Under the pieces are notes generated by a model that did not search any database, was not told where the DNA came from, and worked only from the letters and a program-made list of their open reading frames with translations. Shown here one piece after another: positions 8,608-16,333 of a DNA stretch of 64,000 bases (position 1 is the first letter of the stretch; every line of letters begins with the position of its first letter). The stretch is from assembly GCF_011764445.1 (NCBI RefSeq), contig NZ_BLPG01000001.1, positions 2,790,001 through 2,854,000 of the forward strand, given 5' to 3'. Origin of the DNA: Phytohabitans rumicis (GTDB lineage Bacteria; Actinomycetota; Actinomycetes; Mycobacteriales; Micromonosporaceae). The position numbers and the translations under genes were made by a program.

Positions 8608-8684
8608 GGCAAAGCCCATGAGCGCCACATGCCGCGGGAAGCGGCGCACGCGCAGGAGGGGGCAGGGCGGAGGGCGGTGGGAGG

Positions 8685-9191
8685 CTACACGTAGAACCAG
8701 GTGAAAGGGGCCCAGGGGAGGTTGCGCAGGATGCTGAAGCCCAGCCATACGGCCAGGAACACGCCGATCATGGTGGGCGTGATGCGCAATGGGGGCAGCT
8801 TGCGCTTGAAGACCCGCTGCCCGGTCCAGGCCACGTACAGGTAGAGCAGGAACGGCAGCGCGAACACGAAGAGCGCGTGGTGGCGGGCCGCGGCGGGCAG
8901 GTTGCCGTGCAGGACGTACCAGAACGCGCGGGTGCCCCCACAGCCTGGACAGTCCAGCCCGGTGGTCAGCTTGAGCAGGCAGGTCGGGGCCGCGTCGGCA
9001 CGGCTCTCGGTGGGGTCGGCGAGCATGGTGTAGCCGGCCGCCGCGGCGATGCAGCCCAGGACCGAGACCGGGGCCAGCCACTTCGGCGCCCGGGCCATCA
9101 ACCGGACGAACCGGTTGGGCGGTGGCGGCACGTAGTAGGGCGGCGGGGCGGCGGTCGGATCGGCCACGCTGGTCACGCTGTCACCGTACAC
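8685..9191 (-). CDS. DUF2752 membrane protein
   Basis: A 168-residue protein with a proline-rich cytoplasmic N-terminus (PPPYYVPPPPN), a membrane segment near residues 42-58, the DUF2752 motif LDCPGCGGTRAFWYVLHG at about 80-97, and two further membrane segments. The start GTG 9191 overlaps the end of the upstream YcaQ-type gene by 11 bases, which suggests coupling. DUF2752 proteins are small membrane proteins of unknown biochemical function; the Cys pair in CPGC is conserved in the family. Confidence 0.83.
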   Translation of the reverse strand: MYGDSVTSVADPTAAPPPYYVPPPPNRFVRLMARAPKWLAPVSVLGCIAAAAGYTMLADPTESRADAAPTCLLKLTTGLDCPGCGGTRAFWYVLHGNLPAAARHHALFVFALPFLLYLYVAWTGQRVFKRKLPPLRITPTMIGVFLAVWLGFSILRNLPWAPFTWFYV

Positions 9192-10392
9192 CGGTGACGC
9201 TCTTGAACTGGAGGTCTCCCCGCTCGGGCGGCGACACCTCCGACAGGCCCAACCAGCCGGCCAGGCGGCTCAATTCGACGGCGAGGGCCTCCGCCGTCTC
9301 GCCGGGGTCGGCGCCCGGCTCCAGCCAGGCCGCCGGCACGCGCAGCACGCCGGCCTTGCGGTCGGCCTTGAGGTCGACGCGGGCGGTGAACCGCTCGCCT
9401 TGCAGGAACGGCAGCACGTAGTACCCGAAGACGCGGCGCGGCGCGGGCACGTAGATCTCGATGCGGTAGGTGAAGTCGAAGAGCCGCTCGGTGCGCGCCC
9501 GCTCCCAGATCAGCGGGTCGAACGGGCTGATCAGCCGGTCGCCCCGCACCCAGCGCGGCAGCTTGGCCTCGGCGTGCAGATATGCCGGCTGCCGCCACCC
9601 GCGCACCGTGACCGGCCGCAGCACGCCGGCCTCGACCAGCTCGGCGATCGCCGTGCGGGCACCGGCGACCGGCAGCCGGAAGTAGTCGCGCAGCTCGAAC
9701 TCCGCGGCCACGCCCAGGGCCCGCGCGCTCACGGCCACCAGCTCCCGGTACGCCTCGGCGGGCGCGAGTGTCGGCGCGGCCAGCACCTCGGCGGGCAGCA
9801 CCCGCTCGGCCAGGTCGTAGACGCGGCCGAAGTTGCCGTTGCGCGTGGCGGCGGCGACCTCACCGGACCAGAACAGGTATTCCAGCGCCCGCTTGACGGC
9901 CGACCAGTTCCACCCCCAGTTGCCGGTTTCGCGCGGCGCGTCGTGCTCGATCTCCGCCGCGGTCAGCGGGCCGTTGACGCGCACCTCGTCGAGCACCCAG
10001 GCGACCAGCTCCGGCTGCTCGTCCGCGATGCGCCGCATGCCGCCCCACGAGTCGGTGCTGGCCGCGGCCATCCGCCAGCGCAGCGCGGGATGCAGCGCCA
10101 CCGGGATCAGCGACGCCTCATGCCCCCAGTACTCGAACAGCTCCCGCGGGCGCCCGTAGGCGGCCCGGTCGAGCAGCCCGGTCGGGTATGGCCCCAGCCG
10201 GCTGTAAAGCGGCAGGTAGTGGGCCCGCTGCAGGACGTTGACCGAGTCCATCTGCAACAGTCCGGTGCGCGCGAGCACGCGGCGCACGTGCCGCATGGTG
10301 GGCGGCCCCGCCGGCGCGGGGTCCGCGAAGCCTTGCGCGGCCAACGCGATCCGGCGGGCCTGCGCAAGCGACAAAAATTCGGGTACGGCCAT
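9181..10392 (-). CDS. YcaQ-type DNA glycosylase (winged helix, AlkZ-like)
   Basis: A 403-residue protein of the winged-helix HTH_42 family, which includes Escherichia coli YcaQ/AlkX and Streptomyces AlkZ, glycosylases that remove alkylated bases and unhook interstrand crosslinks. The catalytic QxD motif is visible as Q47-M48-D49 in LLQMDSVNV. The EYWGHEASLIP and FSPFDPLIW regions are also family features. The start MAVPEF at 10392 is chosen from family length; an in-frame GTG/ATG lies further upstream at 10440. It is divergent from the prim-pol gene and precedes DUF2752. Linkage of a repair glycosylase with a prim-pol gene may be coincidence. Confidence 0.85.
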   Translation of the reverse strand: MAVPEFLSLAQARRIALAAQGFADPAPAGPPTMRHVRRVLARTGLLQMDSVNVLQRAHYLPLYSRLGPYPTGLLDRAAYGRPRELFEYWGHEASLIPVALHPALRWRMAAASTDSWGGMRRIADEQPELVAWVLDEVRVNGPLTAAEIEHDAPRETGNWGWNWSAVKRALEYLFWSGEVAAATRNGNFGRVYDLAERVLPAEVLAAPTLAPAEAYRELVAVSARALGVAAEFELRDYFRLPVAGARTAIAELVEAGVLRPVTVRGWRQPAYLHAEAKLPRWVRGDRLISPFDPLIWERARTERLFDFTYRIEIYVPAPRRVFGYYVLPFLQGERFTARVDLKADRKAGVLRVPAAWLEPGADPGETAEALAVELSRLAGWLGLSEVSPPERGDLQFKSVTGVR

Positions 10393-10479
10393 CGCGTCAG
10401 AAGCTAACCCACCGGTACGACATTCACGGGGAGCAACCATCCGCTACACAGAAGGCGAGCTATTAGGACACTTGTTCGA

Positions 10480-10492
10480 TAGACTGGCGGCG
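10480..10492 (+). promoter_or_regulatory. Leaderless promoter, -10 TAGACT
   Basis: TAGACT at 10480-10485 followed by six bases and GTG. The spacing puts the transcription start on the initiation codon. The same layout occurs at 11595, 25240 (reverse), 40561 and 41602. Confidence 0.5.
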
Positions 10493-11330
10493 TGGAGCCG
10501 CTCGCCACCGCCCTGTGGTACGCGGCCAGCGGCGTGCCGGTCCTCCCGCTGCACACCGGTGGCGGCGGCGGCCGCTGCTCCTGCCGCCGCCCGCACTGCG
10601 ACCGCCCCGGCAAGCACCCGCGGTGGCACCCGCGGCTCATCACCGCCGGCCTGCACCAGGCGACCACCGACCCGGACCAGGTCGTACGGTGGTGGACCGC
10701 CTGGCCGCGCGCGAACGTGGGGCTCCGCACCGGCGTCACCGTCGACGTGTGCGACGTGGACACTCCCGTGGGGCTGCGGCTGCTGAGCGCACTCGTCGAC
10801 GACGCCGCCGTCCCCGCCGTACGCACCGGCTCCGGCGGCCTCCACCTGTACTTCGCGGCGACCGGCGCGCCCAACCGCGTACGGGTGCTGCCCGGCGTCG
10901 ACTGGCGGGGCAAGGACGGGTACGTCGTCGCGCCCCCGTCCATCCACGCGAACGGCCGCCGCTACAGATGGATCCGGCACGGTCCCGCCCCGGACTGCCC
11001 GTCCGAGCTGATCTCGCTGGTGATGCCGCCGCCCCGCCCCCACCCCCGGTCGTGCGCTACCCGACCCGGTACGCCGCGGCCGCACTCGACAACGAGGCGA
11101 TCCGGGTCCGGTCGGCGCCGGTGGGGCAGCGCAACAACACGCTCTACCGGGCGGCGCGCAGCCTGGGCCGGCTGGCCGCCGCCGGGCACCTCGGTGAGCA
11201 CGAGGTCACCGACGCGCTCACCCACGCCGCCCGCGCCGCCGGCCTCGGGGCGTACGAGACAGCGCGCACGATCCGCTCGGGCCTGACCGCCGCCCGCCGA
11301 GCCAGCACCGCCGACGCCGTACCGCGTTGA
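10492..11330 (+). CDS. Small prim-pol (bifunctional primase/polymerase N-terminal) protein, frameshifted as read
   Basis: A 279-residue protein (after restoring one base) made of a prim-pol N-terminal domain: GVPVLPLHTGG, a CSCRRPHCDRPGKHP segment of Cys/His pattern, the WPRANVGLRTG stretch, VCDVDTP acidic motif and RTGSGGLHLYF. It lacks a helicase or large C-terminal domain, so it resembles the stand-alone actinobacterial prim-pol proteins. The frame breaks in the C-rich tract at about 11030-11055; the C-terminus VGQRNNTLYRAARSLGRL is in the other frame. The start GTG 10492 follows TAGACT by six bases, so the message is probably leaderless. Its cellular role is unclear. Confidence 0.78.
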
Positions 11331-11369
11331 CCCCCCGATCGACGCCGCGCTACCCACCCTCCCCCGCTC

Positions 11370-11454
11370 CGTCGATCAAGGACTTTCGCGTCGATCAAGG
11401 GCAAACGGTCGCGGAAAGGAGATCGAACCACGACCGTTTGCCCTTGATCGACGG
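11370..11454 (-). repeat. Three-armed palindromic repeat, copy 4
   Basis: Third arm CGTCGATCAAGGACTTTCGCG, main arms CGTCGATCAAGGGCAAACGG and CCGTTTGCCCTTGATCGACG (20 bp, perfect), inner GGAGATCGAACCACGA. Minus orientation. It lies between the prim-pol and GNAT genes and is followed by a GCGGCGGAGGAGGCG-type direct repeat (11455-11540). Confidence 0.9.
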
Positions 11455-11545
11455 GGAAGGCGGCGATCGGCGCGGCGGAGGAGGCGGCGATCGGCGCGAC
11501 CGGGGAAGGCGGAGATCGGCGCGGCGGAGGAGGCGCTCTCCGGGC
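11455..11545. repeat. GGCGATCGGCGCGG direct repeats
   Basis: Four units of GGCG(G)A(G)ATCGGCGCG alternating with GAGGAGGCG. Simple-sequence tract upstream of the GNAT gene, reminiscent of the GCGATCGGCGCGGTCGGC tract that encodes the tail of the EAL protein near 60290. No coding content. Confidence 0.6.
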
Positions 11546-11608
11546 GCTAGCTGCGGGATGGGTGCCCCGGTCACGTGGCTGCCGGGTGGCTCCGTAGGCT
11601 GGGCACTC

Positions 11609-12190
11609 ATGGCGCTCGGGTACGTCCGGCCGGCGCGTCCCGAGGACGCCGGCGAGATCGCACGCATCCAACTCGCGACGTGGCGGACGGCGTACCGGCG
11701 GGTGCTGCCGCAGCGGGCGCTCGACCGGCTGGACGAGGCGTGGCTGGCGGCCCAGTGGACCGAGGCGATCACGGCGTCGCCGTCCCCGCGACACCGGGTG
11801 CTGGTGGCCGTCGAGCAGGCCGACGAGGCGTACACGGTGGGATTTGCGGCTTCGGGGCCGGCCGACGAGCAGGCGCTCGCGCCCGACGAGGCGCCGCTCG
11901 GCGCGGACGTCGCGGCCTTCACCGACCTGCTCGTGGAGCCGCGGTGGGGCCGGCGCGGCCACGGGAGCCGGCTGCTGGCCGCGTGCGTCGACCTGTGGCG
12001 CGAGGACGGCTTCAGTACCGCCGTCGCCTGGATCTACGACGGCGACCCAGCCACCCAAAAGTTCCTAGCCTCAGCCGGGTGGGAGCCGGACGGGGCCGCC
12101 CGCGCGCTCGACGTGGACGATCAGCTCATCGCGCAGCACCGCCTGCACACCTACTTCTCGCCGCCCTCGGTCGCGCCGCGCACGAAGTAG
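11609..12190 (+). CDS. GNAT-family N-acetyltransferase
   Basis: A 193-residue acetyltransferase of the GNAT fold: VRPARPEDAGEIARIQ at the N-terminus and the acetyl-CoA pyrophosphate loop as VEPRWGRRGHGSRLLAA at about residues 110-126, then AWIYDGDPATQKFLASAGW. TAGGCT at 11595-11600 lies eight bases ahead of ATG 11609 with no ribosome site, so translation is probably leaderless. Its last 40 bases overlap the 3' end of the convergent permease gene. Substrate unknown. Confidence 0.85.
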   Translation: MALGYVRPARPEDAGEIARIQLATWRTAYRRVLPQRALDRLDEAWLAAQWTEAITASPSPRHRVLVAVEQADEAYTVGFAASGPADEQALAPDEAPLGADVAAFTDLLVEPRWGRRGHGSRLLAACVDLWREDGFSTAVAWIYDGDPATQKFLASAGWEPDGAARALDVDDQLIAQHRLHTYFSPPSVAPRTK

Positions 12191-12978
12191 CGCTGGAACA
12201 CCACGAAGATCAGGGCCACCGGGATCGTCGCCAGCAGTGCGGCGCCCAGCTTCAGCGGGTACTGGGTGCCCGTGCCCAGCGAGCCGCTGACCAGGTCGGC
12301 CAGGCCGCGCGGCAGGGTGAAGAGGTCGGGGTTCTGGACGGCGACGAGGGTGTGCGGAAACTCGTTCCAGGAGCCTTGGAACGACAGGATCGTCAGCGTG
12401 ATCAGGGCGGGCCGGGCCATGGGGAGCACCACCGACCAGTACGTGCGGAACACGCCCGCCCCGTCGATGCGGGCCGCCTCCTCGACGCTGACCGGCACCG
12501 ACTCGAAGAACTGCTTCATGATGAACACGCCGGCCGCGTCCACGATGACCGGCAGGATCAGCGCGGTGTAGCTGTCGTAGATGCCGAGCTGGTTGAGCAC
12601 CAGAAACTTGGGGATCAGCAGGACCACGCCCGGCACCGCCATCACGGCGATGACGCCCGCGAAGATCGCCCGCCGGCCGCGGAAGCGCAGCCGGGCCAGC
12701 GCGTACCCGGCCAGCGAGTCGAGGAAGACCCGGCCGAGCGTGATCACCACCGTCACCAGGAGCGAGTTGCCGAGCCACAGCGGGAAGTTGGTGCCCTCGA
12801 AGATCCGCTCGAACCCGGCGAGCGAGATCGGGTCGGGCACGGGCGAGAGCGGGTTGGCCGCCGCGTCCGGCTCGGTCTTGAACGAGTTCGCGATCTGGAT
12901 CACGAACGGGTACAGGAACACGAGCGCGAAGAAGATCAGGATGGCGTACCCGACGAAGGTGTTCACGAGGCGACGCAT
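12151..12978 (-). CDS. Carbohydrate ABC transporter permease (MalG-like)
   Basis: Inner-membrane permease of the MalG/UgpE type, 275 residues with about six membrane segments. The EAA loop for contact with the ATPase reads EEAARIDGAGVFRTYWSVVLPMARP. The start ATG 12978 shares one base with the upstream permease stop (TGATG). It is the last gene of a LacI regulator - binding protein - MalF - MalG set; no ATPase gene is nearby, as usual in actinobacteria that share one MsiK-type ATPase among sugar porters. The 3' end overlaps the GNAT gene on the other strand. Confidence 0.92.
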   Translation of the reverse strand: MRRLVNTFVGYAILIFFALVFLYPFVIQIANSFKTEPDAAANPLSPVPDPISLAGFERIFEGTNFPLWLGNSLLVTVVITLGRVFLDSLAGYALARLRFRGRRAIFAGVIAVMAVPGVVLLIPKFLVLNQLGIYDSYTALILPVIVDAAGVFIMKQFFESVPVSVEEAARIDGAGVFRTYWSVVLPMARPALITLTILSFQGSWNEFPHTLVAVQNPDLFTLPRGLADLVSGSLGTGTQYPLKLGAALLATIPVALIFVVFQRYFVRGATEGGEK

Positions 12979-13985
12979 CAGGGCCGCCTCTCGCGCAGGA
13001 TCCAGCGCTGCAACAGCGTCATCACCACGATGATCAGGAACAGCACGAACGAGATGGCGGCGCCGGAGCCGTACTCGAAGTCCCGGAAGGCCGTGCGGTA
13101 CGACAGGAAGGCCGGCGTGAGCGTGGTCTTGGCCGGATTGCCCTGGCTCATCACATAGATCTGGTCGAAGACCTGCCAGGTGCCGATCAGCCCCAGCGTG
13201 AGCACCAGGAAGAGGGTGGGGCGCAGCAGGGGCAGGGTGACGTACCGCAGGCGCTGCCAGCGGTTGGCGCCGTCGATCAGGCTGGCCTCGTCGAGCTGCT
13301 GCGGGAGGTTCTGCAGCGCGGCGAGAAACATCAGCATGAACGTCCCGGACGTGGTCCACACGACCAGCGCGATGATGGCGCACATGGCCACGCTCGGCCC
13401 GGAGAGCCAGTCCCACCAGCTCAACCCCAGCACGCCGCCGTCGGCGAGCGCGGCCGGCGCGGAGTCCACGCCGACCGCGCCCAGCGCCAGGTGGACGAGG
13501 CCGCGGGAGTCGTCGAACCACACCGGCCCGTCGATCCCGACCGCCGCGAGCAGGGCGTTGACCGCCCCCGAGTTGGCGAAGAGGAAGAGGAACACCACGC
13601 TGATCGCCACCGAGCTGGTGACCGACGGGAAGTAGAACGCGGTCCGGAAGAACCCCTTGCCCTTCAGCATCCGCTGGTTGACCACGAGCGCGAGGAAGAG
13701 CGCGAGCACGGTCTGCAGCGGTACGACGACGGCCACGTAGTACACGTTGTTGCGGATGCTCGTCATGAAGTCCTGGCGGGCCAGCCCGTCCTCGGTGAAC
13801 AGGCGGGTGTAGTTGTCCGCCCCGACGAACGGCACATCACTGGTGAACGGGCTGCCCTGGCCGTTCCACCCGGTGAGGCTGACCCACAGCGCCATCCCGA
13901 TCGGCAGCAGCAGGAAGACGCCGAGGATCAGCACCACCGGTGCGACGAAGAGCCAACCAGCCAGCCCTTCCCGCGAGTTCCTCAC
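12978..13985 (-). CDS. Carbohydrate ABC transporter permease (MalF-like)
   Basis: Inner-membrane permease of the MalF/UgpA type, 335 residues, with a first membrane segment at about 8-30, a periplasmic-type insertion around residues 140-190, and the EAA loop LDEASLIDGANRWQRLRYVTLPLLRP (given here only as its start LDEASLIDGAN and end TLPLLRP) near 240. GTG 13985 overlaps the binding-protein stop as GTGA, indicating coupled translation. It imports a sugar together with the adjacent MalG-like protein and the lipoprotein receptor. Confidence 0.93.
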   Translation of the reverse strand: MRNSREGLAGWLFVAPVVLILGVFLLLPIGMALWVSLTGWNGQGSPFTSDVPFVGADNYTRLFTEDGLARQDFMTSIRNNVYYVAVVVPLQTVLALFLALVVNQRMLKGKGFFRTAFYFPSVTSSVAISVVFLFLFANSGAVNALLAAVGIDGPVWFDDSRGLVHLALGAVGVDSAPAALADGGVLGLSWWDWLSGPSVAMCAIIALVVWTTSGTFMLMFLAALQNLPQQLDEASLIDGANRWQRLRYVTLPLLRPTLFLVLTLGLIGTWQVFDQIYVMSQGNPAKTTLTPAFLSYRTAFRDFEYGSGAAISFVLFLIIVVMTLLQRWILRERRP

Positions 13986-15215
13986 CTTCCGAGCGCCGAC
14001 TGGGTGTTCTTCTGTACGCGGGCCAGCAGCGCCTTGGGGTCGCCGTTCGTCAGGCCCTGGAGCCCGGCGTCGAAGTCGGCCAGCACGCTGTCCATCTTGG
14101 GCGCGTTGACCGGGCCCTGGGCGTACGCGGCGCCGTCGATGAACGCCTTGTCGGCCGGGAACTGCTGGGTGTACTGGGCGCCGGCGGACTGCCGCGACGG
14201 CATGACGCCGAACGCCTTGGCGAACGCCATCTGCTGGTCCACGGTGGTCATCGCCTCGACGAACTTGATCGCCTGGTCCTTGTGCTTGCTCTTGGCCGCG
14301 ATCCCCCAGCAGTTCGTGAACGACAGGGTGCCCTGCCCTTGGGGCCGGCCGGCAGCGGGTGCACGGTGTACTTGACCTTCGGGAAGTCGGCCTGCATGGC
14401 CCCCTTGATCCAGTTGCCCTCGATGGTCATCGCGGCCTTGCCCTTGCCGAACGCCTCGCCGGCCCACCCCGAGTCGAGCTGCTTCGGGTACCGGGCCAGC
14501 CCCTGCTTGAGCAGGCCCTGGGTGTACTGGAGGGCCTGGAGGTTCTCCGGCGAGTCGGCGGTGGCCTGCTTGCCGTCCGCGCTGGTGATCCAGCCGCCGG
14601 CCTGCACCATGAACGCGCCGATCCGGTCCCGGGTGTCCCCAGCGCCAGCGGCACGGTGCCGGACCCCTTGATCTTCTGGGCCACCGAGGTGAGCTGATCC
14701 CAGGTGGTCGGCACGTCGGCGTCGGTCAGGCCGGCCTTGGTCCACAGGTCGGTGTTGATCTGCAGCGCCAGGGTGGAGAAGTCCTTGGGCGCGCAGTAGA
14801 ACTTGCCGTCGTACGTGAACGTGGTGCGCAGGCTCTCGTAGAAGTCGTCCGGGTTACTGATCTTGTCGCCGTACGGCTCCAGCGCCCCGACGCTCGCGTA
14901 GTCGGCGAACCGGCCGGCGTCCACATAGAACACGTCCGGCGGGCTGTCGCCGGCGAACGCCTGCCCGAGCTGCTGCACCAGGTCCTGCGCCGGCGTCACG
15001 GTCGCCGTGTTGCCGCTGGAGCTGGCCCACGCGGCGGCCGCGTCCTGCACGGCCTTCGTCTCGGCCTGCCCGGACGAGCCGATGAGGATCTGCAGCGCGG
15101 CGGGTCCGGCCTCCTGGCCACTGTCCGATGAGGAGTCGTCGAAGCCGTTGCCACACCCGGCGGTGGCCAGCAATGCACCGGCCGCCAGCGCGGCGAGGAC
15201 TCTCGTGCGTGTCAT
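13982..15215 (-). CDS. Sugar ABC transporter substrate-binding lipoprotein (two frameshifts as read)
   Basis: Extracellular solute-binding protein of the family 1 (MalE-like) type, 411 residues after restoring two bases. It has a lipoprotein signal with Cys21 in LLATAGC. The frame breaks in a CCCC run at 14637-14640 (GTVPLALG then DTRDRIGAFMVQAGGW) and again in CCC at 14336-14338 (PAGPKG then QGTLSFTNCWGIAAKS). Each is repaired by one added base. It follows the LacI gene by 14 bases and overlaps the MalF start, so receptor, permeases and regulator form one operon. The sugar is unknown; a divergent alpha-glucan-type glycosidase suggests a maltodextrin or related oligosaccharide. Confidence 0.88.
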
Positions 15216-15229
15216 GTCCGGTCTCTCCT

Positions 15230-16202
15230 TCAGGCTGACTGGCGGATCACGAGGGAGGGTTGGAGGAGTACGGGTTCCGGCGCGGCACCCCGTCCAGCAC
15301 GCCGGCGAGGAGGGCGACGCAGCGGGCGGCGGCCTCGGCGAGCGGCTGCGCCACGCTGGTGAGGCCGAGCACGCGGGCGACCGGGGTGTCGTCGAAGCCG
15401 GTGACGGCTACGCCGGTGTCGCGTACGGCGGCGACGGCGCCCACGGCCAGGGAGTCGCTCGCGCAGACCAGGGCGGTCGGCGGCTCCGGGAGGCGGAGCA
15501 GGTCGCGGGCGGCCGCCTCACCCTCGGCCACACCGTCCACCGTGGAGCGATCCAGCTCCGCGCAGGCCGGCCCGGCGGTGGTGGCCCAGCCGGAGCGCCG
15601 GGCGTCACCGACGCCCGACCCGGCCGGCCATCCGATGAAGCCGATCCGCTCGTGCCCGGTGTCGCGCAGGCGGCGGGTCGCGGCGGCGGTGCCGGCCGCG
15701 TTGTCCACGTCCACCCACGGATGGCTGGCGGGCGCCCCCACGGTTGGCCGAACGTCACGAACGGCACGCCCCGCTCGGCCAGCCAGGACGTGCGCACGTC
15801 GCCGTGGTGCGTGCTGGTCAGCACGAACGCGTCCAGGTCGTACGCGGCGAGCAGGTCGTCGTACGTGGCGATCTCGGCCGTGTCGTCGGCCGCGGCGTAG
15901 AGCAGGACCCGGTAGCCCGCCGGGGCGGCCGCCTCGGTCAGCCCGTGCAGGAAGCGGTCGAGCACCGTGCCGTTGATCCCGTCCCGGGTGGGCTCGATCC
16001 GCACGGCAAGCAGCCGGGACCGGCCGGTGCGCATCTGCCGGGCCGCCTGGTTGGCCCGGTAGCCGAGGGCGGTGATCGCCTCCCGCACCCGGGCCTGGGT
16101 CTCCTCGCGGACCAGGTGCGGGGTGTTCAGCACGTTCGACACGGTCTGCCGGGACACCCGAGCGTGCTCGGCCACCGTGGCGATCGTCACCTTTTCTACC
16201 AT
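15230..16202 (-). CDS. LacI-family transcriptional regulator (two frameshifts as read)
   Basis: 324 residues after restoring two bases. Residues 4-55 hold the LacI helix-turn-helix (VTIATVAEHARVSRQTVSNV) with the hinge-helix residues NQAARQMRTGRSRLLAV; the rest is a periplasmic-binding-protein-like effector domain. Breaks lie in CCCCC at 15735-15739 and near 15285, where a missing C hides the true C-terminus PVLLQPSLVIRQSA, ending at 15230. It heads the transport operon and faces the debranching-type glycosidase. A 12-bp perfect palindrome at 16220-16231 in the shared promoter region is its likely operator. Confidence 0.88.
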
Positions 16203-16219
16203 TCACTCCGTCCAAGGTC

Positions 16220-16231
16220 TTGAACGTTCAA
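16220..16231. promoter_or_regulatory. LacI-type operator TTGAACGTTCAA
   Basis: Perfect 12-bp palindrome with a central CG, the usual form for LacI-family operators, 18 bases ahead of the lacI start. A second imperfect copy, TTGGATCGTTCAA, lies at 16249-16261, closer to the divergent glycosidase gene. Together they would control both directions and give autoregulation. Confidence 0.7.
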
Positions 16232-16248
16232 AACGGCGTAGTGCATGA

Positions 16249-16261
16249 TTGGATCGTTCAA
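16249..16261. promoter_or_regulatory. Second, imperfect LacI-type half-palindrome
   Basis: TTGGATCGTTCAA shares ATCGTTCAA-type right half with the 16220-16231 palindrome. Centre-to-centre distance is about 30 bases, three helical turns. It is a weaker candidate site. Confidence 0.45.
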
Positions 16262-16333
16262 GTTTCGGGGTTGTTTCGCACTTTGCTCTGCGCGCGCCGA
16301 TCTGTCAAGACTCTGATCAGGAGGACCCCGCCC

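Larger units (their letters stand above)
8208..8684. other. Intergenic region with three palindromic elements
   Basis: About 480 bases between the DUF4097 and DUF2752 genes (convergent). It contains a half copy of the three-armed repeat (8211-8253), a 59-bp hairpin (8307-8365) and a full repeat copy (8523-8607). Between them the sequence is GC-rich without a credible ORF. Confidence 0.6.
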
